Assembly (NCBI GenBank): GCA_013694885.1
Contig: JACDBO010000215.1
Span: forward strand, 1 to 7,727
Length of the DNA stretch: 7,727 bases
Direction: 5' to 3'
Origin: Chloroflexia bacterium
GTDB taxonomy: Bacteria; Chloroflexota; Chloroflexia; Thermomicrobiales; UBA6265
In this document: piece by piece, positions 1-6,641 of the stretch
How positions within the stretch are numbered: the stretch's first letter is position 1
Layout of the letters: each line of letters begins with the position of its first letter
Notes under the pieces: model-generated
What the model saw: only the letters and a program-made list of their open reading frames with translations
Told to the model about the DNA's origin: nothing
Database searches by the model: none
Program-made: the position numbers and the translations under genes

Positions 1-609
1 CTCGGGCGTTGGGCCGCCGGCAGCGGATTCCTGACCCTGCATATCAGCGTGTTTCTCAGCGCCACCGTCGTCCTCTTCATGGTCAACCTGGCCACCGCGC
101 CGGCCGACCTCTGGGCCGACAACGTCTTCTGGCCGTGGGCGGTGCTGCTCGTCATCCACGGGCTCGCCGTGGCGCTTGTCCTCCTGATCGGCCTGCTCCG
201 TGGTGACGCCAGCGGACTCGTACCCGCCGCCACGTCCGCTGGCACGGAGCACGACACGCGGCCGGCCGCACTTGCCGCGACGATCAATCCCGAGCACGCT
301 CCACAATGGTCGAGCGCCACCGCGCAGACACCTGGCGAGGCGGCACCGCTCGCCGATCCTGCCCTGGCCATGGTCACGCCACCCCTCTCGGACGAGACCT
401 GGCCCGGCAGGGAACCGCCACCGACCCCGGACAACGGCGCCGATGCAGCGTCAGCCGACCCCGAAGAGACATCCGAGCACGGCGAGCGCGTCTCGTGGGA
501 GGAGGCCGGCATCGGCGCCTGGCTCACGCGCCGCAGTCGCGACGGCGACACGGCACCAGACACCGGTCCGCACCCCGAGCACCCCGAACCGTCCGATGCC
601 AAAGACTGA
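1..609 (+). CDS. 2TM-domain-like membrane protein, 5' partial
   Basis: The frame is open from the first base, so this is the 3' part of a gene whose start lies to the left; the GTG at 49 falls inside the first membrane helix and is not a credible start. 202 residues are visible. Two hydrophobic segments stand at about residues 10-31 (with H14 and N29) and 47-67 (preceded by FWPW at 43-46, with H53 inside). The spacing and the H, N, W-P and H landmarks resemble the 2TM domain family (small bacterial two-helix membrane domain, role unknown). From residue 70 to the end the chain is rich in Pro, Ala, Glu, Asp and Thr, looks disordered and probably sits in the cytoplasm. The last 14 bases overlap the Nudix gene, so the two are probably co-transcribed and coupled. 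The family call rests on pattern memory only; membrane topology is the safer part. Confidence 0.7.
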   Translation, partial: LGRWAAGSGFLTLHISVFLSATVVLFMVNLATAPADLWADNVFWPWAVLLVIHGLAVALVLLIGLLRGDASGLVPAATSAGTEHDTRPAALAATINPEHAPQWSSATAQTPGEAAPLADPALAMVTPPLSDETWPGREPPPTPDNGADAASADPEETSEHGERVSWEEAGIGAWLTRRSRDGDTAPDTGPHPEHPEPSDAKD

Positions 610-1084
610 TCGCCCCGGCGCGCCGCCAACGCGGGACTTCACGGTCGCCGTCTTCGTCGTTGCGCAAGGGCGGGTGCTGCTCCACTGGCACCGCAAACTC
701 GGGATGTGGCTCCCGCCGGGTGGGCACATCGAACTCGGCGAGCTGCCCGACGATGCCGCCCTCCGCGAGACGCTGGAGGAGACGGGTATCGCCATCCGCC
801 TCGCCGGCGAGCACGGCCTGGACCGTGACCTCCCCGGCGAGCCGCGTCAGCTCGTCCGCCCGGCGGGTATCCAGCTCGAAGACATCACCCCCGGCCACCA
901 GCACATCGACCTCGTCTACTTCGCGGAGCCGCGGAACAACGATGCGGCCAACGCGCCAGTGCCGGAGGGCGTCGCCTGGTACGACCGAGCGGGTCTCGAC
1001 ACCTTGCCGCTCACCGCCGAGGTCCGCGCCTGGACCGACAAGGCGCTGGACACCCTCGATGCCCCAACCACCCGCGTCAACTGA
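596..1084 (+). CDS. Nudix hydrolase
   Basis: This 162-residue protein is the length of a stand-alone Nudix domain. The full Nudix box is present at residues 43-65: G43, E49, R57-E58, E61-E62 and G64, matching GX5EX7REUXEEXGU. The glutamates of the REXXEE part bind the divalent metal in this family, which hydrolyses nucleoside diphosphates linked to another group X; the substrate cannot be told from sequence. The strand before the box (FTVAVFVVAQGRVLLHWH, from residue 15) and the PPGGHIE approach are typical. The frame is open far upstream, but ATG 596 gives a normal N-terminus and only a 14-base overlap with the previous gene. No clear Shine-Dalgarno precedes it, which fits translational coupling. 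It overlaps the next gene by 26 bases. It could be a house-cleaning NTP pyrophosphatase, but that is a guess. Confidence 0.93.
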   Translation: MPKTDRPGAPPTRDFTVAVFVVAQGRVLLHWHRKLGMWLPPGGHIELGELPDDAALRETLEETGIAIRLAGEHGLDRDLPGEPRQLVRPAGIQLEDITPGHQHIDLVYFAEPRNNDAANAPVPEGVAWYDRAGLDTLPLTAEVRAWTDKALDTLDAPTTRVN

Positions 1085-1913
1085 GGCGGTGCGTCGCCGC
1101 GCCATCGGCCGCGCGCCCGGCGATGGTTGGCCGCCCGACCGCTGGCACGGCGAGTACCTGATGCTCGATGGCATCCGCTGGTTCGCGCGTATCTCCCCCG
1201 GCGGCGACCCAGACTGCCTCCCGGTCCTGCTGCTCCACGGCCTCGTCGTCTCCGGCGACTACTTTCAGCCGGTCGCCCGGCGCCTAACGGACACCATGGC
1301 CGTCTTCGTGCCGGATCTGCCGGGCGCCGGGCGCAGCGGCTCGCCCCCTCACCGCTGGGACATCGCCGACTCCGCCGCCGGCCTGGCGCGCTGGATGGAG
1401 GCGCACGGGTTGGCCGGCAGCCTGCTCGTCGCCAACTCACTCGGTTGCCAGATCGTGACCCAGCTGGCCGAGGACCGCCCGGACCTCGTCGCCCGCCTCG
1501 TCCTCGTCGCGCCGACGATGGACCCGGCTGCACCCACGGTGCTCGGCCAGCTCTGGCGCGGTCTGCGCGTCCTCCCCCACGAGTCACCAGCCCTCTGGGC
1601 GATCTGGATCCCGGATCTCCTCCGCGCCGGGCCGTGGGCCGGATTGCGCGGTCTTCGGATGGCACTGCGCGACGACCTCTCCGCCCGCCTGCCGCGTGTT
1701 CGCCAGCCAACCCTCGTCGTCGGCGGCGAGGACGACCCGATCGCCCCACCGGCCTGGGTCCAAACGGTGGCCCATCTCCTCCCCAACGGCCGCGCCATCG
1801 TGATCCCCAACGCCCCCCACGCCATGAACTACAGTTCCGCTTGGGACCTGGCGCGCATCATCCGCGCATTCGCCGCCGACGAGGGCAGATGCCCGTGGAG
1901 AACTGAGGACTGA
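1059..1913 (+). CDS. alpha/beta hydrolase
   Basis: This is a 284-residue alpha/beta-hydrolase fold protein. Landmarks in order are the oxyanion strand VLLLHG (HG at 60-61), the VPDLPGAGRSG turn (84-94), the nucleophile elbow LVANSLGC with Ser127, the acid strand VVGGEDDPIAPP with Asp226, and the terminal IPNAPHAMNY with His254. The Ser-Asp-His triad is thus complete. The elbow is A-N-S-L-G, with Ala in place of the first Gly of GXSXG, a tolerated change in this superfamily. No signal peptide is seen, so it is likely cytoplasmic. It could be an esterase, a C-C hydrolase or a haloperoxidase-like member; the substrate is unknown. ATG 1059 overlaps the Nudix stop by 26 bases. GTG 1089 and ATG 1161 are possible later starts in frame, the first of them still leaving the fold whole. 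The last residues (RTED) and the stop are encoded by the ACTGAGG heptad repeat. Confidence 0.9.
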   Translation: MPQPPASTEAVRRRAIGRAPGDGWPPDRWHGEYLMLDGIRWFARISPGGDPDCLPVLLLHGLVVSGDYFQPVARRLTDTMAVFVPDLPGAGRSGSPPHRWDIADSAAGLARWMEAHGLAGSLLVANSLGCQIVTQLAEDRPDLVARLVLVAPTMDPAAPTVLGQLWRGLRVLPHESPALWAIWIPDLLRAGPWAGLRGLRMALRDDLSARLPRVRQPTLVVGGEDDPIAPPAWVQTVAHLLPNGRAIVIPNAPHAMNYSSAWDLARIIRAFAADEGRCPWRTED

Positions 1914-2003
1914 GGGCGTTTCCGAGGCAAGTGGCTGTTCCCAGCAGCGTTTCAGGTCAGAGGAGACAACGTGGGAACCGGCTCAGTCCTCGGTCCTCAG
2001 TCC
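1902..2003. repeat. inverted ACTGAGG heptad repeat
   Basis: Two perfect ACTGAGG heptads lie at 1902-1908 and 1909-1915. Three copies of the opposite strand, CTCAGTC, CTCGGTC and CTCAGTC, lie at 1982-2002. Positions 1902-1914 can pair with 1982-1994 over 13 bases with one G-U pair, leaving a loop of 67 bases. The left copies cover the stop codon of the alpha/beta hydrolase gene and supply its last residues. The loop itself contains no gene. The pairing could act as a weak terminator, or it may simply be an interspersed repeat; there is no T-tract after the right arm. Confidence 0.6.
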
Positions 2004-2015
2004 TTCGTCAACCGT

Positions 2016-2022
2016 GAGGGAG
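2016..2022 (+). promoter_or_regulatory. ribosome binding site of the DUF2254 gene
   Basis: GAGGGAG sits 6 bases before GTG 2029. It decides that start against GTG 2014, which would lie within the binding site itself and has no Shine-Dalgarno of its own at a proper distance. Confidence 0.6.
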
Positions 2023-2028
2023 ACAAAC

Positions 2029-3417
2029 GTGCTGCATTCGCCGCGGTTGCGGTCCTGGTGGGACGACGTGCAGGACAGCCTCTGGCTGATCCCCGCCCTC
2101 GGCACGCTCCTGTGCGGCGCCCTCGCCTTCTTCCTCGTCTGGCTGGACCACCGGCTGACGCTCGGCAGCAGCGGTGATGGCGTCTCCTGGGTCTTCACTG
2201 GCGGCTCCGAGGGTGCCCGCGGCGTTCTCTCCGCCATCGCCGCCTCGCTCATCACCGTCACCGGCACCATCTTCTCGATCGCGATCGTCGCCATGCAGCT
2301 TGCCTCTGGCCAGTTCACGCCCCGCGTGCTGCGCCACTTCACCGGCGACCGGGCCAATCAGGTCGTCCTCGCCGTCTTCATCGGCACGTTTACCTACTCG
2401 ATGCTGGTGCTGCGCACCGTTCGCGGCGAGGATGACGAGGGCGGCGCCTTCGTCCCGGTGGTCTCCGTCTCGGTCGCCATCCTCCTCTCGCTGGTCTGCA
2501 TCGGCCTGCTCATCTTCTTCATCCACCACTCCGCCCGCTCAATCCAGATCTCAGTCATCCTCGACACCGCCGCCGATGACACGGCGGCGCTGGTGCGCGA
2601 ACACTTCCGCGAGCACCCGGAGGGCGGCTTCGACCTCACCGGACCGCCGGTCCACGACGGCCCGCCCTTCGTCGTCTGCTGCCGGGAAGGTGGCTATCTC
2701 CAGCACCTCGACGAGGACGACTTGCTGGCCGTCGCCGGGGAGCGAAACGTGACTATCCGCGTTCTCGAACCGGTCGGTGCCTTCACCTACGAGGGCACCG
2801 AGCTCGCCAGGGTCTGGCCGGCCGCGAGCGTCGACGAGGAGACCGAGCGGCGCATCCACGACACCTTCGTCACCGGCATCGAGCGCACGCTGCACCACGA
2901 TGTCGCCTTCGGCGTCCGCCAGCTCGCCGACATCGCCATCAAGTCCCTCTCACCGGGCATTAATGACCCAACCACCGCCACCCAGGCCGTCGACCGCCTC
3001 GGCGGCATCCTGGTCATGGCCGGCCGCCGCCTGCCGCCGGCGCGCATCCTCACCGCCGACGGCCGGCCGGCCGTCTTCCTGCCGACCGTTTCGTTCGAGG
3101 AGCTCGTCGACCTCGCCTGCACCCAGATCCGCCACTACGGCGCCGCCGACGTCATCTTCGTCTCCCACCTGCTGCTGACCTTGCGCCGCATCGGCGAGCT
3201 CGTGCCGCCGGAGCACCACGGCGTCATCCACCTCCACACCCGGCTCGTCCGCGACGAGTCCCATCAACGCTTGGCTCTCCCGCATGAGATCGAGGCCATC
3301 GACACCCTCGCCGCCTGGCTCCACAGCGGCGATCCCACCCTCCCCAACGCCGACGGCGGCCTCTTCACCACTGGCCACACCACGACTAAGCACAACCACC
3401 GCGCGGTGATAGAATAG
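2029..3417 (+). CDS. DUF2254 family membrane protein
   Basis: The protein has 462 residues if translation starts at GTG 2029, which has a good ribosome binding site (GTG 2014 would add five residues). Four hydrophobic segments are visible at about 20-39, 67-89, 111-129 and 141-165. The signature ASGQFTPRVLRHF (92-104) follows the second. A soluble C-terminal part carries FGVRQLADIAIKSLSPGIN (294-312) followed by DPTTA, the strongest landmark of the DUF2254 family as I know it. Length and helix number fit the family, which is described only as a predicted membrane protein. A channel or transport role is sometimes imagined, but nothing here proves it. The C-terminal half is rich in short acidic and hydrophobic stretches and is probably cytoplasmic. 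It stands alone between two repeat-bearing gaps, so it is probably its own transcription unit. Confidence 0.88.
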   Translation: MLHSPRLRSWWDDVQDSLWLIPALGTLLCGALAFFLVWLDHRLTLGSSGDGVSWVFTGGSEGARGVLSAIAASLITVTGTIFSIAIVAMQLASGQFTPRVLRHFTGDRANQVVLAVFIGTFTYSMLVLRTVRGEDDEGGAFVPVVSVSVAILLSLVCIGLLIFFIHHSARSIQISVILDTAADDTAALVREHFREHPEGGFDLTGPPVHDGPPFVVCCREGGYLQHLDEDDLLAVAGERNVTIRVLEPVGAFTYEGTELARVWPAASVDEETERRIHDTFVTGIERTLHHDVAFGVRQLADIAIKSLSPGINDPTTATQAVDRLGGILVMAGRRLPPARILTADGRPAVFLPTVSFEELVDLACTQIRHYGAADVIFVSHLLLTLRRIGELVPPEHHGVIHLHTRLVRDESHQRLALPHEIEAIDTLAAWLHSGDPTLPNADGGLFTTGHTTTKHNHRAVIE

Positions 3418-3525
3418 GAAGCGCAACCCCCCGCATCGTCTGTTTGTTTTCCCGCAGCACTTGATGGGCGAGCACACCGTCCATCGCCGGTCGACTTGTT
3501 GCGCGATTCCCGCGACCGTTCGACT

Positions 3526-3649
3526 GGTAGGGGCGGACCCGCGGGTCCGCCCTCTGCACCTGCCGACCTGTGACGATGTCGCCGAGGATCATGGCTTTTT
3601 CGTTACAGGTTTGCTGGTTACCGGGCGGACACATGGGTCCGCCCCTACC
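3526..3649. repeat. paired palindromic (REP/MITE-like) element
   Basis: GGTAGGGGCGGACCC at 3526-3540 is matched exactly by its reverse complement at 3635-3649, giving 15-base perfect terminal inverted repeats around 94 bases. Each end is itself part of a palindrome of 22 bases. The left one (3531-3552) is a perfect 11+11 palindrome; the right one (3623-3644) has 8-base arms GGGCGGAC and GTCCGCCC with a 6-base centre. Two hairpins in opposite orientation are the layout of REP pairs or of a small non-autonomous mobile element. No transposase gene lies nearby in the window. The gap 3418-3682 (265 bases) holds nothing else I can support except the thyX leader. Confidence 0.75.
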
Positions 3650-3682
3650 TGCCTAACGGCATTGGCTTATCATGAGGCACCT

Positions 3683-5431
3683 ATGAGCCAGATAATCGAG
3701 ATTGCACAGACGTCAGGTAGTGTTATGGAAGAGATCTCCCCCCCCATCGCCCTCGACACGGCATCGCTCTTCCGCTCCCCCGCGCCGGAGGTCCGCCTGC
3801 TGCGCGACGAATCGGCGGCGCACCCCTTCGCCCTCACCGTCGCCGCCGCCTGGTCCTGCTATGGCGCGCGGCCGGCCAGGGTCGAGAACGTTCTCAAGCT
3901 GGTCTATGGCCCGGAGCCGGAGCATCTCTCGCCCGCAAAGCTGGCCGAGCGGCGGGAGCGGCGCGACCGCGCCATCCGCCTCTACGCCGACCTCTTCGCC
4001 GCCGGCCACCACACCACGTTCCAGCACGCCACCTTCGTCTTCGTTCTCGATAACGTCTCGCGGCTGGCGATCTGGTCGTTCTTCCATGCCCACCCGTTCT
4101 ACAACTCCGAGCAAGTCTCGCAGCGCTACCGCGAGGTCTCCGGCGACGTGATGGTCGCCCCCGACCTGCCGGAGCGGCTGCGCGGCGTCTACGACGGCGC
4201 CATCGCCCGCGGGCTGGAGGGCTACCGCCGCCTCGGCGAGCTCCTCGCTCCCGACTTCGCGAGCCGCTACGCCCAGGTTTTCCCGGCCCGCGCCAAGGCC
4301 AAGGGCGAGCACGCCGCGCACCGTGTCGCCGACGCGGTCCAGAAGCGGTCACAGGAAGTCGCCCGCTACGTCCTGCCGCTGGCGAACCCGGCCCACCTCT
4401 ACCACACGGTCAACGGTCTCACTCTGCTCCGTTATTACGTACTTGCCAACCAACCCGACGCGCCCACCGAGGTCCGCGCCATCGTCAACCGGATGGTCGC
4501 CGAGGTCCTCGCCGTCGATCCCTACTTCCTCGGCGGTCCCGGGCACCCGCTCGATCTCGACGTGCTCGGTGCCGAGCAGACGCTCGAAGCGGAAGCCTTC
4601 GTCCACTGGCGCCACAACCTCGACCAGTCGCCGGACGGTGTGGAATCCTTCTTCGCCCGCTACGACGCCGAACTAGGCCACCGCAATAGCCGCCTCGTCG
4701 CCTGGAACCCCGACGCCGAGCGCGTCATGGCCGACGCCGTCCGCACCGTCCTCGGCCACGACGGCGAGGACCTCGACGACGCCGCGGCCCTCGCCCAGGT
4801 CCTCGACGGCGGGCAGAACCCCTACCTCGGCCACGCCCTCTTCCTCGGTATGCACTCGAAACTGATGCAGACGATGAGCCACGTCCCATTCACGTTCCAG
4901 AAGCGGATCAGCGGCGCCGAGGACGCCCAGAACCAGCGACACCGCGGCACACCCTCTTCCAGTCCGCTGCTCACCGCCCACCTCCGCCGCGACCCGGATG
5001 TGATCGTGCCGTGGGCGATCCGTGAGAACCCCGCCGCCCGCGCCGAGTACGACGCCACCCTCCGTGCCCTCTGGGACGCCAAGAACGTCCTGCTCGACGG
5101 CGGCGCATCGCCGGAGGTCGCCCTCTACCTGCTGCCGAACGCCCACCGCGTCCGCTTCACCGAGAGCGGCACGCTCCAGGGCTACTACTGGAAGTGGATC
5201 AAACGCCTCTGCCTCGACGCCCAGCGCGAGATCAGCGAGACCGCCTGGCAAGAGGTGGAGCAAGTGCGTCAGGTCCACCCCATCATCGGCCAGTACGTCG
5301 ACGGCCCTCCCTGCGTCTTCCGCTCCCGCGCCGGTTCCAAACCCATCTGCCCCGAAGGCGAGCGCTACTGCGGCATCCCCGTCTGGCGGGACTACCAGTT
5401 CACGGACCTGCCAACCAAGCGCGTGATGTAG
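3683..5431 (+). CDS. thyX: FAD-dependent thymidylate synthase, double-domain form
   Basis: ThyX makes dTMP from dUMP with methylene-tetrahydrofolate and NAD(P)H through FAD. At 582 residues this is more than twice the usual ThyX (about 220-250), and it reads as two ThyX-like halves. Half one has GHHTTFQHATFVFVLDNVSR (108-127), then AHPFYNSEQVSQRY (136-149), and NGLTLLRYY (244-252). Half two has SHVPFTFQKRISGAEDAQNQ (399-418), then RHRGTPSSSPL (419-429), LYLLP (481-485) and CLDAQREI (510-517). In half one RHR has become AHP but the S146-x-R-Y end is kept; in half two RHR is kept but the seventh-spaced Ser is Leu. A tail after 540 has C544, C556 and C563. ATG 3683 has GAGG five bases upstream; ATG 3725 is an alternative. 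The open frame upstream to 3461 is repeat-derived. No thyA is visible here. Confidence 0.88.
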   Translation: MSQIIEIAQTSGSVMEEISPPIALDTASLFRSPAPEVRLLRDESAAHPFALTVAAAWSCYGARPARVENVLKLVYGPEPEHLSPAKLAERRERRDRAIRLYADLFAAGHHTTFQHATFVFVLDNVSRLAIWSFFHAHPFYNSEQVSQRYREVSGDVMVAPDLPERLRGVYDGAIARGLEGYRRLGELLAPDFASRYAQVFPARAKAKGEHAAHRVADAVQKRSQEVARYVLPLANPAHLYHTVNGLTLLRYYVLANQPDAPTEVRAIVNRMVAEVLAVDPYFLGGPGHPLDLDVLGAEQTLEAEAFVHWRHNLDQSPDGVESFFARYDAELGHRNSRLVAWNPDAERVMADAVRTVLGHDGEDLDDAAALAQVLDGGQNPYLGHALFLGMHSKLMQTMSHVPFTFQKRISGAEDAQNQRHRGTPSSSPLLTAHLRRDPDVIVPWAIRENPAARAEYDATLRALWDAKNVLLDGGASPEVALYLLPNAHRVRFTESGTLQGYYWKWIKRLCLDAQREISETAWQEVEQVRQVHPIIGQYVDGPPCVFRSRAGSKPICPEGERYCGIPVWRDYQFTDLPTKRVM

Positions 5432-5450
5432 CCCCTCACAACTTGCTTGA

Positions 5451-5472
5451 AGCCGTTGCCTGAACAGCGGCT
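5451..5472 (+). terminator. possible terminator hairpin after thyX
   Basis: AGCCGTTG (5451-5458) pairs with CAGCGGCT (5465-5472) over 8 bases with one G-U pair and a 6-base loop, starting 19 bases after the thyX stop. There is no T-tract behind it, so it is not a textbook intrinsic terminator, but its place between thyX and the next promoter fits one. Confidence 0.4.
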
Positions 5473-5539
5473 GAGTTCCGCAAAGTCATTGACTTCCCCG
5501 ATGTAGCTGACGCGCACCGATAGAAGTGAATAGCATCGC

Positions 5540-5568
5540 TTGACAAGAAGCACGGAGGTCGTTAACAT
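5540..5568 (+). promoter_or_regulatory. sigma70-type promoter of the STAS/GHKL operon
   Basis: A perfect -35 box TTGACA (5540-5545) is followed after exactly 17 bases by TAACAT (5563-5568), four of six matches to TATAAT. Transcription would start near 5575, giving a leader of about 26 bases to ATG 5601. This leaves little room for ATG 5580 as a start and marks the three downstream genes as a unit separate from thyX. Confidence 0.6.
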
Positions 5569-5588
5569 CATCAACGTAAATGACGTTC

Positions 5589-5595
5589 AAGGAGG
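5589..5595 (+). promoter_or_regulatory. ribosome binding site deciding start 5601
   Basis: AAGGAGG ends 5 bases before ATG 5601, an optimal Shine-Dalgarno. The in-frame ATG 5580 lies upstream of it and has no site at a proper distance. Confidence 0.75.
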
Positions 5596-5600
5596 CACTG

Positions 5601-6641
5601 ATGCTTATCCAAGCCGACCACTTCAACGGCTGCTACAGGATCGCTTTGAACAATGCGAGCGACGGAGCTGAGGTCGTGTCCGACCTGTCGTACCTCTGCG
5701 GTGCGACACCAAAGACGCTGACCTTCGATTTCACGCACATGGCGGCCCCGCTCACGCAAGAGGACCGAGAGGATTACCTACCGGGCAGCTTTGGCTATCA
5801 GCCGACACGGCAGCTGACAGAGGTCGTTGCTGCTATCGACGCATACGCGGCACTTGTCCCTATACCGGCTCATCGCCTCACGGCCTTGCTCCCCGATCGG
5901 CAAAGCCGGGTCGGCGCGTTTCTGGCTGACATGCAGCTTTCTGCCGTCCTGGCACACATAGGCCTGGTAGTTACGTTCGCCGGTCCGGCGAATCTCGAGC
6001 TTGGGAACGACGATACCACCCGACAGAACCTCATCCGATTGACCAGCATCATCCTGGCTTCTGATGGATCCCCAAACTTCGCACAGCTACAGCAGACACG
6101 GTCTCGGATCGAGAATGTCTTCAGTCTTGCGCTACCTAGCAATGTCGACCTTGCGAGCTCCTTCACGTCTATCACCTTCGAAGCCGTCGACAATGCTATC
6201 GAGTACGGCGGTGGTGGCATCATCGGCGGGCTCTACTATCCCCGTGCGGGCGAGGTGGAAATAAGCCTGGTCAACCGGTGCGGTGGCTTCGGCGGAAGAA
6301 CCCCAGCCGATGAGCTCGAAACCCTCATCAGCGCTTGGGAGGGTAGCTCACACCGCGGCAGGGGTGGAGGCAATGGGATCGCGGAACTTTCGCGCCTGAC
6401 TGCAGCATGCTTCGGCACACTCCTGCTCCGCAACGGCTCCGCCACTCTACAACTGCTGCCGGACGGCTCGCTCACCGCCTCAGTGGATGAAACCGGGCTG
6501 CCAACGCCGGGGGCAGCCGTCACGATCCTGCTGCAACTGCTCCCCACCCACGCGATCGGGCGCACAGACGCGTTGAGGTCATTCGAGTCGGTGCTGGAAG
6601 CTTCACTCGTGATGTACCAGCGCGGAGGAAGTACCCCGTGA
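5601..6641 (+). CDS. STAS-like domain fused to GHKL ATPase
   Basis: 346 residues from ATG 5601. The N-terminal part looks like the STAS-like modules found in front of such ATPases: a strand LTFDFTHMAAP (40-50), helices, then LLPDRQSRVGAFLADMQLSA (96-115) and a strand GLVVTF (121-126). The C-terminal part is a GHKL (HATPase) domain. The N box is TFEAVDNAIEYGG (192-204), with E194 and N198 the usual catalytic Glu and Mg-binding Asn. The G2-type glycine lid is GRGGGNGIAELSRL (253-266). The G1 region ISLVNRCGGFGG (221-232) lacks the usual DXGXG aspartate and has N225. Relatives include anti-sigma-factor kinases of the RsbW/SpoIIAB kind and histidine kinases; no phosphoacceptor His domain or membrane helix is seen, so it is likely soluble. 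The stop overlaps the GTG start of the next gene, so the two are coupled. Base composition is less GC-rich than upstream genes. The ATPase assignment is firm; the STAS-like part is inferred. Confidence 0.75.
   Translation: MLIQADHFNGCYRIALNNASDGAEVVSDLSYLCGATPKTLTFDFTHMAAPLTQEDREDYLPGSFGYQPTRQLTEVVAAIDAYAALVPIPAHRLTALLPDRQSRVGAFLADMQLSAVLAHIGLVVTFAGPANLELGNDDTTRQNLIRLTSIILASDGSPNFAQLQQTRSRIENVFSLALPSNVDLASSFTSITFEAVDNAIEYGGGGIIGGLYYPRAGEVEISLVNRCGGFGGRTPADELETLISAWEGSSHRGRGGGNGIAELSRLTAACFGTLLLRNGSATLQLLPDGSLTASVDETGLPTPGAAVTILLQLLPTHAIGRTDALRSFESVLEASLVMYQRGGSTP
6624..6629 (+). promoter_or_regulatory. ribosome binding site of the second operon gene
   Basis: GGAGGA inside the end of the ATPase gene stands 8 bases before GTG 6638 and 14 before ATG 6644, which favours the GTG start. 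Confidence 0.55.

Noticed and set aside
200..595. Upstream extension of the Nudix frame
   Set aside because: It lies out of frame within the tail of the 2TM-like gene, is Arg/Pro-rich as GC-rich shadow frames are, and the Nudix fold starts after 596.
306..1058. Long 5' extension of the alpha/beta hydrolase frame
   Set aside because: It overlaps the whole Nudix gene and reads as Arg/Ser-rich shadow; the fold begins well after 1059.
524..1174. 216-residue reading frame on the minus strand
   Set aside because: It lies opposite the Nudix gene and has no motifs; high GC makes such antisense frames common here.
1971..2177. Small gene from GTG 1971
   Set aside because: The binding site is good, but the frame runs through the heptad repeat and out of frame into the DUF2254 gene, with Arg/Pro-rich shadow composition.
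3668..3673. TATCAT as a -10 box for thyX
   Set aside because: No -35-like sequence lies 16-18 bases upstream, and it sits too close to the start codon.
3461..3682. Upstream extension of the thyX reading frame (start at 3461)
   Set aside because: It translates the palindromic repeat element and has no family similarity; ATG 3683 has a fitting GAGG and begins just before the recognisable domain.
5580..5600. ATG 5580 as start of the ATPase gene
   Set aside because: It sits only a few bases after the inferred transcription start and before the AAGGAGG site that serves ATG 5601.
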